64,000 nt of DNA. Origin: Solimicrobium sp040544425 (GTDB lineage: Bacteria > Pseudomonadota > Gammaproteobacteria > Burkholderiales > Burkholderiaceae_D). The DNA lies in the NCBI GenBank assembly GCA_040544425.1, contig JBEONO010000004.1:186001-250000 (forward strand). Direction: 5' to 3'. The notes beneath the pieces are model-generated. The model searched no databases. It saw nothing but the letters and a program-made list of their open reading frames with translations, and was not told the DNA's origin. This document shows positions 1 through 7,719 of the stretch, piece by piece. Position 1 is the first letter of the stretch; each line of letters begins with the position of its first letter. Position numbers and translations under genes: made by a program.

Positions 1-2
1 GT

Positions 3-1319
3 CTCGTCTCGACAAGTCAGCTGGTCGTTGCAACAGGTTCGAGTAAACCCGCGGTCCAGCGCCTGATCGCAAAATTGATTGCAGTTGGCAGGATTGAAGT
101 CACGGGCAAGGCGCGCGCAACGAAGTACAGGCTCCCAACAACGGATTCACCTGGCAACGCCGTAACTCAGTTACCTGTCCCTGAAACACCCCAAACCATC
201 GGACCCGAATGGCGGGCAAAAAGCTTGGCTCTCAGGCAGCAGTTATCTCTGCCATTGGCCGCGCGTGTCCCCGTAACATATCGCCGGGCATTCGTTGATG
301 ACTACGTACCCAACGAAACTTTCTTGCTGCCGCGAGAACTCTCCGAGGAACTGGTTGCGCTTGGTCATCTCGAAGGGCAACTTCCAGCCGGCACCTATGT
401 TCGTAAGGTTTTGGAGCAATTGCTGATTGACTTGTCCTGGTCGTCTTCTCATCTCGAAGGTAACCGTTACACACTTCTGGATACGGAAGAACTCTTCAAA
501 AGTGGAGCTTCTGCTACTGACACCGATGCTGTCATGCTACTCAACCACAAAGCTGCCATTGAGTTCCTGGTTGATGCTGTTCCAACACAAGGGCTAACCG
601 CGAGTCTTGTTCGAAATTTGCATGCGGTACTAATGCAAGACCTGCTGGCTGATTCCGTATCACTTGGCGCTATTCGCGAAAAAGTGGTCAACATCAGCGG
701 CACTACTTATGTTCCTACTCAAGTCCCAGCTATGCTGCACGAGATGTTTGAACAGATCATAGTGAAAGCCCAACACATCAAAAACCCGTTAGAAGCCTCT
801 TTTTTCTTATGGGTGAACCTGGCTTATCTGCAGCCTTTCGAGGACGGAAACAAGCGTGTGAGCAGAGTTGCCGCCAACATCCCCTTGATGCTCTATAACC
901 AGGCGCCATTATCATTCCTTGATGTTAATCGCGAAGACTATGCCTTGGCCATGATGGGTGTGTATGAAGCCTGCGATGTATCAATGGCGGTTGACCTGTT
1001 TAATTGGACATACCGACGCTCCCATACCAAATACAAAATTGTATCGGAGTCGCTTGGGTCCCCAGACCCGTTTCGGATTAAATACCGGGAAGTCCTTAAT
1101 GAAGCAGTGGGCCTGGTTGTGCGAGGCCGGAAACCAATCGGGGACGTGTTGCTTGCGTTGGGATTACCCGACCAAGACGTCGTGAGATTTCAGCAACTGC
1201 TCGTTCAAGAGTTGAATGCGCTTGCGGAATATAACTGCGCACGATATCGGCTCGGCATGACGGAAACCAAATCCTGGATTAGCGAAGTGCGTGTCCCAGG
1301 TATCCTTTTGCAAGGCTGA
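3..1319 (+). CDS. Fic domain protein with N-terminal winged helix (5' end outside window)
   Basis: Fic proteins usually transfer AMP from ATP to a target protein. The frame is open back to base 3 with no stop. The residues encoded before the first possible start (TTG at 75) include TGSSKPAVQRLIAKL and read as a winged-helix DNA-binding domain, so the true start lies upstream of the window. A Fic_N-type segment carries SSHLEGN, which fits the inhibitory (S/T)xxxE(G/N) motif. The Fic loop at about 828-868 reads QPFEDGNKRVSR where the usual motif is HxFx(D/E)GNGRxxR: the catalytic His is Gln and the NGR is NKR. Classical AMPylation may therefore be lost or altered. The fold assignment is firm; target and activity are unknown. 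Downstream is a 435-bp gap. Confidence 0.85.
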   Translation, partial: LVSTSQLVVATGSSKPAVQRLIAKLIAVGRIEVTGKARATKYRLPTTDSPGNAVTQLPVPETPQTIGPEWRAKSLALRQQLSLPLAARVPVTYRRAFVDDYVPNETFLLPRELSEELVALGHLEGQLPAGTYVRKVLEQLLIDLSWSSSHLEGNRYTLLDTEELFKSGASATDTDAVMLLNHKAAIEFLVDAVPTQGLTASLVRNLHAVLMQDLLADSVSLGAIREKVVNISGTTYVPTQVPAMLHEMFEQIIVKAQHIKNPLEASFFLWVNLAYLQPFEDGNKRVSRVAANIPLMLYNQAPLSFLDVNREDYALAMMGVYEACDVSMAVDLFNWTYRRSHTKYKIVSESLGSPDPFRIKYREVLNEAVGLVVRGRKPIGDVLLALGLPDQDVVRFQQLLVQELNALAEYNCARYRLGMTETKSWISEVRVPGILLQG

Positions 1320-1754
1320 CATTGGAATAACCGAAGCATTTGACAACTCGGTGAAATCAGAAAATGCAAAACAGTCCGCTCTGCTTGAAAGCAGATAATA
1401 AAATTACCGGGTCAATTCCGGATTCGAAGCCGCTCGACAGACGCTTACCTATGAGCCCTCAGCTAATCTCAATAATTTTTATTGCAAATACACTATTTTT
1501 ATAGTGAACTTGGATAAGCTGATGGGATGAAAGGCGCTGATCGCTGGCCGATTCCGGCGCGAAAATTGTTGCGAAATCCATTGATCGCAGGTAGCCTCCG
1601 GTCTGCTTGAATTGACTGCTGTTGTGCATTCACCTGATCAGCATCAGGGAACGATAGACACAACGATAGACATAAAATACAAGGGGTTGCACAGATTTGC
1701 GGCCCCTTTTCTTTTGGACTTGATCAGTCACTCCAAAATTTTGTTATTAGAAAG
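1320..1754. other. Intergenic gap with a palindrome and a terminator-like hairpin
   Basis: No convincing gene was seen here. Two structures stand out. A perfect palindrome, CACTAT-TTTT-ATAGTG, lies at 1491-1506 and could be an operator or small hairpin. A terminator-like hairpin at 1681-1710 is listed separately. The sequence is AT-rich around 1470-1510. Confidence 0.4.
1681..1714 (+). terminator. Possible intrinsic terminator
   Basis: AAGGGG (1681-1686) pairs with CCCCTT (1703-1708), with an internal GC/GC pairing option, and is followed by a T-rich tract. It lies 360 bp after the Fic gene stop, so it may end that transcript or an unrecognised small transcript. The loop is long, which lowers confidence. 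Confidence 0.4.
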
Positions 1755-2831
1755 ATGACTGGCTTAATGAACGATGCGAGTGAGATTCCGGAACAGATTG
1801 ATATTGTCTACCTATGGGTAGACGGTGCAGATCCGGCCTGGCAGATAAAACGGCAGCAGGCCTATTCGCGCTGGATCACGGAGAACCCGGACGAGCTGGC
1901 AGCGCATGGCAACACGGCGGGGCGCTATCGTGACAACGGCGAACTGCTGTTCAATCTGCGCGCATTAGCGAAGTTTTTTCCTGATCACGGTCATGTTTAT
2001 ATCATCACTGACGAACAGACCCCATCCTGGCTGCGCGCTTCCGAATACGTCACCGTTATTGATCATCAGGATTTGATTCCGAACCCAAGCGGATCGATAT
2101 TTGATTCGGGCCATATCGAATCTTACCTGCACCATATTCCCGGCCTGTCCGAGAAATTTATTTATCTGAACGACGATGTTTTTTTCGGTGCCCAGGTCGA
2201 TATCGACTGGTGGTTTGGAGACCAGCTAAGAATTTTTTCCGAGACAAAATCAATACCCGACTACGAAGTCTTGCAGCGCAATGAATCCGCTTTGGTGAAT
2301 GCGTCAATTCTGTCGAAGACCTGGCTGTCACAGCGCTATCCGGCCTACCGGCATGAGTCACGCATTTATTCGCACTCACCGCGTCCCATGCTAAAGAGCA
2401 CGATGTTTGCGCTTGAAAAAATTGCGCCGGAATTATTTCAGCAAGTGCGCTCAACGACATTCCGCTCCTGGCGATCGCCGGCAATCGTCCCCGATCTGGT
2501 GCCACGCTGGATGGTACAGATCGGGATCGCCCAGCAAATGGTGCTCGACCCATTGCATATCGACACAGGCGAAAAAAATGCCAAGACGCAGTTCGATTCC
2601 CTGTTGGCTCAATTTGGCGCGCTGCCGTTTTTTTGTATCAATGACACTTGCGATGATGCGGCAGAAAACGACTTCCGCCTGCTTCGGGTGGTCCAGACTC
2701 TGAAAAAATTGTTGCCTGAACCGTCAAAGTTTGAACTGGCGTTTCAGGAATCGATGGCATCGTCATCTGGTGATTTCCGGGCGCCTGGTCTTACGAAAAT
2801 TATCGACGGCAATGTAAGCTGGTCAAAGTAA
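1755..2831 (+). CDS. Stealth-family sugar-phosphate transferase
   Basis: Stealth proteins are hexose-1-phosphate transferases of capsule or exopolysaccharide synthesis, related to GlcNAc-1-phosphotransferase. The CR1 motif IDIVYLWVDGADPAW lies near residue 15. CR2 follows with YRDNGELLFNLRAL, and IYLNDDVFFG supplies the acidic NDD region. At 358 aa it is within the family range. It is cytoplasmic with no signal peptide. The start at 1755 has only a weak ribosome site; ATG at 1767 is an alternative. No other capsule genes are adjacent: the next gene is a convergent TetR regulator 14 bp away. The gene is therefore isolated, possibly a transferred or relic glycan-modifying function. Confidence 0.85.
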   Translation: MTGLMNDASEIPEQIDIVYLWVDGADPAWQIKRQQAYSRWITENPDELAAHGNTAGRYRDNGELLFNLRALAKFFPDHGHVYIITDEQTPSWLRASEYVTVIDHQDLIPNPSGSIFDSGHIESYLHHIPGLSEKFIYLNDDVFFGAQVDIDWWFGDQLRIFSETKSIPDYEVLQRNESALVNASILSKTWLSQRYPAYRHESRIYSHSPRPMLKSTMFALEKIAPELFQQVRSTTFRSWRSPAIVPDLVPRWMVQIGIAQQMVLDPLHIDTGEKNAKTQFDSLLAQFGALPFFCINDTCDDAAENDFRLLRVVQTLKKLLPEPSKFELAFQESMASSSGDFRAPGLTKIIDGNVSWSK

Positions 2832-2845
2832 AAACATCTGAATAG

Positions 2846-3466
2846 TCAGTTGTTTTCAGCCACCGGAGGCAGCAACAGGTCGACCGTTTCCGCGGCATCT
2901 TTGAGCAGCGTCTTGCGCGGAATGCCCAGCTGTGCGCGCATGGTCAGGCCACGGGCCAGATCCACCATCTGGCTGGCCCGCACTTCTACCGGAAAGTCGG
3001 CGGGAATTTCTCCCGCGCTGATCCCATCCCTGAGTCGAAGTTCTATGTGCGCCAGGCTGGCACCGGCTGCGTTGTGCAGGATCTCCCGAACTTTTTCATC
3101 GTTCACCAGTGGCGCAACGCAGCCCGCAAGACATCCCGGCGCTGACTGTTCCTCGGTCGCATTGTCGACGATAGCTCTCAGGAAACCGGCGAGCGACTCG
3201 CGCAGACTCAAAGGTGAGAGAAGTGCCTTCGCGACGAGCGCGCCATTTTTTTCCGTGTACATTTTAAGGACGCGCAAAAACAAGGCCTGCTTATTTCCAA
3301 AGATGGCATACAGACTCGGCCGCCCCACACCCATCCCCGCTACCAGATCGTCGATCGTCACGCCGTCGTAACCTTTTGACCTGAATACCTTAGTCGCCTT
3401 TTCCAGCGCATCGCTCTCGTCGAAGTTACGTGGTCGCCCACAGTTTTTCGCAGAATTGTTAATCAT
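2846..3466 (-). CDS. TetR/AcrR family transcriptional regulator
   Basis: Ligand-responsive repressor, 206 aa from the chosen ATG at 3466 (an upstream in-frame ATG at 3502 adds 12 residues of poor quality). The N-terminal HTH is clear: ALEKATKVFRSKGYDG, then TIDDLVAGMGVGRPSLYAIF, typical of the family. The C-terminal part is an all-helical ligand domain of the TetR_C type. It is divergent from the SDR gene at 3734. The intergenic region holds several copies of an AGTTCnAAAC motif around a promoter, so it probably represses that SDR and itself. The ligand cannot be told from sequence. Confidence 0.9.
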   Translation of the reverse strand: MINNSAKNCGRPRNFDESDALEKATKVFRSKGYDGVTIDDLVAGMGVGRPSLYAIFGNKQALFLRVLKMYTEKNGALVAKALLSPLSLRESLAGFLRAIVDNATEEQSAPGCLAGCVAPLVNDEKVREILHNAAGASLAHIELRLRDGISAGEIPADFPVEVRASQMVDLARGLTMRAQLGIPRKTLLKDAAETVDLLLPPVAENN

Positions 3467-3511
3467 TTGGTTTGAATCCCATTGATCGTGCCCGTTGCAC
3501 AAGAGTATTAT

Positions 3512-3692
3512 AACTAAAGAGTTCTAAACATGCAAGGCGACATGCCAGCCAGGAGACTATGTTCCGGCAATACTTTTAAATACGTTGGCGGAAGCCCTTT
3601 AATATATTTGAACTATTTAATTAAAAACTGCTTGACAAGAATCGTAGCGCCCAATAATATACCAATCAGTTCGAAACCAAATAGTTCAAAAC
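3512..3692. promoter_or_regulatory. Repeated operator-like motif AGTTCnAAAC (probable TetR sites)
   Basis: Four copies of a motif close to AGTTC(N)AAAC are seen. They lie at 3520-3529 (AGTTCTAAAC, inside the palindrome AACT-AAAG-AGTT, 3512-3523), 3606-3615 on the minus strand, 3668-3677 (AGTTCGAAAC) and 3683-3692 (AGTTCAAAAC). The last two are exactly 15 bp apart in tandem. The copies at 3607-3618 and 3679-3690 form a 12-bp perfect inverted repeat that brackets the promoter at 3632-3660. This suits autoregulation and repression of the SDR gene by the adjacent TetR protein. The binding is inferred. Confidence 0.55.
3632..3660 (+). promoter_or_regulatory. Sigma-70 promoter for the SDR gene
   Basis: TTGACA (3632-3637) and TAATAT (3655-3660) are spaced by 17 bp. 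They lie about 75 bp upstream of the SDR start and are flanked by the AGTTCnAAAC repeats. Confidence 0.6.
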
Positions 3693-3733
3693 TTAACCAG
3701 CAACGCGACTCCCATGTCGCACGGAGAAAACAC

Positions 3734-4525
3734 ATGAACCAAAACCAACATCATTTAGAAAACAAACTTGTCGTCGTGGCGGGCGGAGCGGGTGGAATCG
3801 GAGAGCGGATTACGCGAATGTTCTTGCAGCAGGGCGCACGAGTGATTGTTCCGTCGCGTTCCAAAGAAAAATTGGCGGCCTTGGGCAATTCACTGCAGGA
3901 CATCTCCACGGGTGAATTCATTCCCTTGAAAGCTGATGTTGGCACCCAACAAGGTCTGACAGCGATGGCTGCTCTGATAGAAAAAGAAGGTAAGTTGCGC
4001 GCTGCGGTAAGCGCAGTCGGCACATTTTGGCAGGGGCCTGGCGCCCTGGAAGTCCCGATCGACGAAGTTCATCGCGTCTTTCAGGATACTTTTTTCCCGT
4101 ATGTCGGTTTGAGTCAGACTCTGATTCCAGCCTTGGGCCCTGACACCCATTTCATCAAATTGAATGGCATCCTTGCAATGCAGGCCGTTCCCAACGTCTC
4201 GGCCTTTGGGGTGTCTGCGACGGCCCAAATGGCCTGGACCAGATTTCTCATCGCGGAAGCTGATCAATCTACCCCCTGGATAACTGAATTGGTCATTGAT
4301 TCTCTGGTCCGGACCCGCGCTGCGCAGGCTTTGCCTGAAGATTACATTTCCGGTGACGACATCGCTCACGAAATTCTGCGCATCGTTAGCGAAACAAACG
4401 AACACCAGATCGCCACGATTGGCAAAGGTCCCGGCGATGCCGAAGTCGACTTTGTGCCGCTGCCAAACCAGGTATCGGCAAATAATCTGAAGCGCCTGTT
4501 CGGCAGTTTCAACGCGATGGGCTAA
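3734..4525 (+). CDS. SDR-like protein with degenerate active site
   Basis: Short-chain dehydrogenase/reductase fold, 263 aa. ATG 3734 is chosen because GGAGA lies 7 bp before it and the Rossmann motif starts right after; the frame is open further upstream but that part is low-quality. The nucleotide-binding motif VVVAGGAGGIGERI is near residue 15. Where YxxxK is expected (after the NGILAMQAVPN strand) the sequence reads SAFGVSATAQ, with no Tyr or Lys. This may be a non-catalytic or altered SDR. It is divergent from, and probably controlled by, the TetR gene. The substrate is unknown. Confidence 0.8.
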   Translation: MNQNQHHLENKLVVVAGGAGGIGERITRMFLQQGARVIVPSRSKEKLAALGNSLQDISTGEFIPLKADVGTQQGLTAMAALIEKEGKLRAAVSAVGTFWQGPGALEVPIDEVHRVFQDTFFPYVGLSQTLIPALGPDTHFIKLNGILAMQAVPNVSAFGVSATAQMAWTRFLIAEADQSTPWITELVIDSLVRTRAAQALPEDYISGDDIAHEILRIVSETNEHQIATIGKGPGDAEVDFVPLPNQVSANNLKRLFGSFNAMG

Positions 4526-4675
4526 AAATCCGGCATTCAACACGAATGGGGCGTCTGCTCACACAGCTCCGGCAAAATTATTATCCGGGTTGACTAAAAA
4601 AGCGGGGACAGAAATCAGGCCATGGCAGCCGCGGATTTTGTATCTGGATCGATTGCAGGATAGCGGAGCAAACCC

Positions 4676-5197
4676 ATGACTGAATTGGTCGGTTTAAAGC
4701 GTCTCATCGCCGAGCAGGAAATTAAGAGCCTGTGCAGTTGCTATGCACGTGACAAGGTTATTTTGGATGCGAGCATTTATATTTCTGAAGTCTGGGAGGG
4801 GAGTGAATCGAGTCGGCATTCTGGCGAACAGCCGGCTCGTTTCGGTGTTGAAGATTTAATCGGATTCGTTGGCAAAGAATTTCTATTTCCTGCGGATCGG
4901 GATTTTAAGATCGCTGTCAATTTTCCGGACGATGAGCATGCCACTGCAAGACTGTATTTTCAGGCATTTCATTTTACCGGGGCAGAATTGAAGTCTCGTG
5001 AACTATCCCTGTTCTTAGGGGCGAAACGCTTTACCGAGCTTTCCCATGTCGATGGCAATGTCTATGAGATCACGGTTGAGGGAAGTTATATTGATCATGT
5101 TGAGCGTACCGGTGGTAAGTGGAAGATTAAAAATCGCCGCCTGAAAGTCGCTGGAATTTCGGTCCGACTTTTTTCGACAGCCTGTGCGGTTGAGTGA
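4676..5197 (+). CDS. NTF2/SnoaL-like family protein
   Basis: 173-aa protein with the cone-shaped NTF2-like fold. The N-terminal helix (LKRLIAEQEIKSLCSCYARDK) is typical of SnoaL_4-type proteins. The closing strands include GNVYEITVEGSYIDHVERTGGKWKIKNRRL, where the GGKWKI motif is characteristic. Such proteins are often small isomerases, dehydratases or binding proteins; the usual Asp/His catalytic pattern is not obvious. It follows the SDR gene at 150 bp on the same strand and may be cotranscribed. Function is unassigned. Confidence 0.75.
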   Translation: MTELVGLKRLIAEQEIKSLCSCYARDKVILDASIYISEVWEGSESSRHSGEQPARFGVEDLIGFVGKEFLFPADRDFKIAVNFPDDEHATARLYFQAFHFTGAELKSRELSLFLGAKRFTELSHVDGNVYEITVEGSYIDHVERTGGKWKIKNRRLKVAGISVRLFSTACAVE

Positions 5198-5313
5198 ATG
5201 CCTTAATTAGCCACGTTCAGCGAAGGTCGGGTTCATCTGCCTGTTTTTTAAAGCCGCAACTTTCCCGGGCATTTGTTTGCTTAAAAATAACTAAAATAAA
5301 CCTGTTTTGATTC

Positions 5314-5334
5314 TATAATTCGAGTATTATCGAA
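5314..5334 (+). promoter_or_regulatory. ars promoter and ArsR operator
   Basis: A perfect -10 box TATAAT (5314-5319) overlaps the left edge of the inverted repeat TTCGA-N6-TCGAA (5319-5334), about 35 bp before arsR. The -35 region is weak. The position over the transcription start fits autorepression by ArsR released by arsenite. Confidence 0.6.
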
Positions 5335-5368
5335 ATATGGAATTAATAGGTAAAAAAAGGTAAAAATT

Positions 5369-5698
5369 ATGCAGACCAATCAGGTTATTGCCGCCCTGGC
5401 AGCACTGGCCCAGGAAACGCGGTTGGCGGTGTTCCGTTTGCTGGTGCAGGCCGGCCCGGAGGGGATGGCGGCGACAAAAATAAGCGAACAGGTCGGCATT
5501 CCGGCTTCGTCCTTATCGTTCCACCTCAAAGAAATGTTGCATGCCGAGCTGGTGACATCGCGTCAGGAGAGCCGGTTTGTCATTTACTCCGCCAACTTTG
5601 AAACCATGTCGGGGCTGATCGGATTTTTGACCGAGAACTGCTGCGGCGGAAATCCCTGTACGCCGGTTTGCCAGAAGATTGCAAAGGAACCGGCATGA
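5369..5698 (+). CDS. arsR: ArsR/SmtB-family arsenic-responsive repressor
   Basis: 109-aa winged-helix repressor. The recognition helix region KISEQVGIPASSLSFHLKEM is clear. It lacks the ELCVCDL metal site of plasmid R773 ArsR. Instead it has C-terminal cysteines at 91, 92, 97 and 101 (NCCGGNPCTPVC), which resembles the alternative As(III) site of Acidithiobacillus-type ArsR (a vicinal Cys pair plus a third Cys). It leads the arsR-aqpS-arsC-arsH operon, and its stop overlaps the aqpS start (ATGA). An operator-like repeat lies over its promoter. Confidence 0.93.
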   Translation: MQTNQVIAALAALAQETRLAVFRLLVQAGPEGMAATKISEQVGIPASSLSFHLKEMLHAELVTSRQESRFVIYSANFETMSGLIGFLTENCCGGNPCTPVCQKIAKEPA

Positions 5699-6408
5699 CA
5701 CTGGCGCGTCGTTTGGTTTCAGAGGGATTGGGTAGCGCCTTTTTGCTTGCCGTGGTCGTCGGCTCCGGGATCATGGCAGAGCGACTGGCGGGCGGTAATG
5801 TTGCGATCGCTTTGCTGGCCAATACGCTTGCCACGGGAGCGGGACTGGTGGCACTGATCCTGATGTTTGGCACGATCTCCGGCGCGCATTTCAATCCTGC
5901 CGTGACCTTGTCGGAAGCGTGGCAAAACAACATACCGCGCTCAGAAGTGCTGCCGTATATTCTGGTGCAGATTGTGGGAGCCTATGCGGGCGTGGCCGCT
6001 GCGCACGGCATGTTTCAGGATCCGGTTTTTTTTGCCTCTGAACACGTGCGCACCGGCATAGCGCAATGGTGGAGCGAATTTGTTGCGACCTTCGGTCTGA
6101 TTGCCGTGATCATCGGCTGTTCGCGCAGCAGACCTGGCGTCACGCCTTTTGCCGTGGCGGCCTATATCACGTCAGCGTACTGGTTCACAGCGTCGACTTC
6201 CTTTGCCAATCCTGCGGTGACGTTGGCGCGCGCCGCAACCAATACCTTTGCCGGAATTCGTCCAGCTGATGCACCAGGTTTTATTGTGGCGCAGTTGCTT
6301 GGCGCCGCAGTGGCCACAATTTTATTTTGCTGGCTGTATCCGGCGACACCAAAAGATTCAACCGTCGGCGGCACCGTCGCACCCAGCGACTTCACATCCC
6401 CTGACTGA
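5695..6408 (+). CDS. aqpS: Aquaglyceroporin of the arsenic operon (AqpS-like)
   Basis: MIP-family channel, 237 aa from ATG 5695, which overlaps the arsR stop. An upstream in-frame start at 5668 would begin inside arsR and is less likely. About six membrane segments and two NPA boxes are visible: HFNPAVTL near residue 67 and FANPAVTLARA near residue 177. After the second NPA the usual selectivity-filter Arg is Val, as described for Sinorhizobium AqpS, giving a wider pore. In that system, arsenite made by ArsC leaves through AqpS down its gradient. No arsB or acr3 pump is present, which supports the role of efflux channel. Confidence 0.9.
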   Translation: MTLARRLVSEGLGSAFLLAVVVGSGIMAERLAGGNVAIALLANTLATGAGLVALILMFGTISGAHFNPAVTLSEAWQNNIPRSEVLPYILVQIVGAYAGVAAAHGMFQDPVFFASEHVRTGIAQWWSEFVATFGLIAVIIGCSRSRPGVTPFAVAAYITSAYWFTASTSFANPAVTLARAATNTFAGIRPADAPGFIVAQLLGAAVATILFCWLYPATPKDSTVGGTVAPSDFTSPD

Positions 6409-6429
6409 TTTCACTTTTCAAATATAAAA

Positions 6430-6861
6430 ATGAGCACAATCATCTATCACAACCCCAACTGCGGAACATCGCGTAACACGCTGGCCTTGATTCGCAATAC
6501 CGGCGAAGAGCCGGTCGTCATTGAATATCTGCTCAATCCACCAACGCGCGCCAGATTGATCGAGTTGATCACCGCGATGGATATCCCGGTGCGTGCTCTG
6601 TTACGTAAAAAGGGCACGCCCTATGAAGAACTCAATTTGAGTGATCCAGGTTTAAGCGACGATGCTCTGATCGATTTCATGATGCTGCATCCCATCCTGA
6701 TCAATCGCCCGATCGTTGTCACACCGCTCGGGACGAAGTTGTGTCGTCCTTCGGAATTGGTTCTGGATATTCTGACTCCTCCGCAACTGAAGGAATTTAG
6801 CAAAGAAGACGGCGAACAAGTGATCAATGCGGAGGGGCACCGTGTTTCCAACAGCAAGTGA
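6430..6861 (+). CDS. arsC: Arsenate reductase, glutaredoxin-dependent
   Basis: Reduces arsenate to arsenite using glutathione and glutaredoxin, in the cytoplasm. It is 143 aa, the normal length. The catalytic Cys11 sits in HNPNCGTSRNTL. The downstream anion-binding Arg region is RALLRKKGTPYEEL and the NRPIVVTPLGTKLCRP segment is characteristic. It follows aqpS by 21 bp, and its 3' end overlaps the arsH start region by 20 bp. Confidence 0.96.
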   Translation: MSTIIYHNPNCGTSRNTLALIRNTGEEPVVIEYLLNPPTRARLIELITAMDIPVRALLRKKGTPYEELNLSDPGLSDDALIDFMMLHPILINRPIVVTPLGTKLCRPSELVLDILTPPQLKEFSKEDGEQVINAEGHRVSNSK

Positions 6862-7564
6862 CTTGCCGAGTCTGCGGCACGAATTATTCGACAGGACGGA
6901 GCCGGCCAAGCTTGCGCCGCTGACACCCTCAACACATGCGCCACGTTTCCTGCTGCTGTATGGATCATTGCGCGAGCGTTCATACAGCAAATTGCTGACG
7001 CTGGAAGCGGCGCGTTTGTTGGTTGCGCTGGGCGGTGAGGTGCGTGTCTTTGATCCGGCAGGGCTGCCGTTGCCGGATGGTGCTCCGGAGAGTCACCCCA
7101 AAGTACAGGAATTGCGCGAACTGGCCCAGTGGGGCGAAGGCATGGTGTGGTGCTCGCCGGAGCGGCATGGTGCGATGACCGGGATCATGAAGGCGCAGAT
7201 AGACTGGATTCCACTGTCGATCGGTGCAGTGCGACCGACCCAGGGCAAGACTTTGGCGGTCATGGAAGTGTCCGGTGGCTCGCAATCATTTAATGCGGTC
7301 AATCAATTGCGCCTGCTCGGGCGCTGGATGCGCATGATCACGATACCGAACCAGTCGTCCGTTGCCAAGGCATTCCTGGAATTTGATGAAGCAGGACGCA
7401 TGAAGCCCTCCGCTTACTATGACCGTGTGGTCGATGTCATGGAAGAGTTGATGAAGTTCACCTTGCTCACGCGTGATGTCGCGCCGTATCTGGTTGATCG
7501 TTACAGCGAGCGCAAGGAAAGCGCGGAGGAATTATCGAAGCGTGTGAACCAGCGCGCAATCTGA
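6842..7564 (+). CDS. arsH: ArsH NADPH-dependent FMN reductase
   Basis: Flavoprotein of the NADPH:FMN reductase family. ArsH oxidises trivalent organoarsenicals and can reduce quinones or azo dyes. The GTG at 6842 is preferred over ATG 6827 because GGAGGGG lies just upstream of it; this gives 240 aa and a 20-bp overlap with arsC. The FMN phosphate loop is LLYGSLRERSYSKL. The SPERHGAMTGIMKAQIDWIPLS segment is diagnostic. It is the last gene of the operon; the following kinase has its own upstream gap. Confidence 0.95.
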   Translation: MFPTASDLPSLRHELFDRTEPAKLAPLTPSTHAPRFLLLYGSLRERSYSKLLTLEAARLLVALGGEVRVFDPAGLPLPDGAPESHPKVQELRELAQWGEGMVWCSPERHGAMTGIMKAQIDWIPLSIGAVRPTQGKTLAVMEVSGGSQSFNAVNQLRLLGRWMRMITIPNQSSVAKAFLEFDEAGRMKPSAYYDRVVDVMEELMKFTLLTRDVAPYLVDRYSERKESAEELSKRVNQRAI

Positions 7565-7719
7565 ATAAAGCTGCAATCCGCAGCACCATTGCCAGAACTG
7601 TCTGCCAGCGTACAGTGGCAAGATCACGATCAGTGTTATCCTCCCGGTTGATTTTTTTTCGCGGTCACGCTTCCTGAACATTGGGGCATGATTGTTCGGT
7701 CAATTTAACTGGATATCGT

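Noticed and set aside
1320..1754. tRNA or integration site in the gap after the Fic gene
   Set aside because: No cloverleaf or T-loop consensus was found and no integrase is adjacent.
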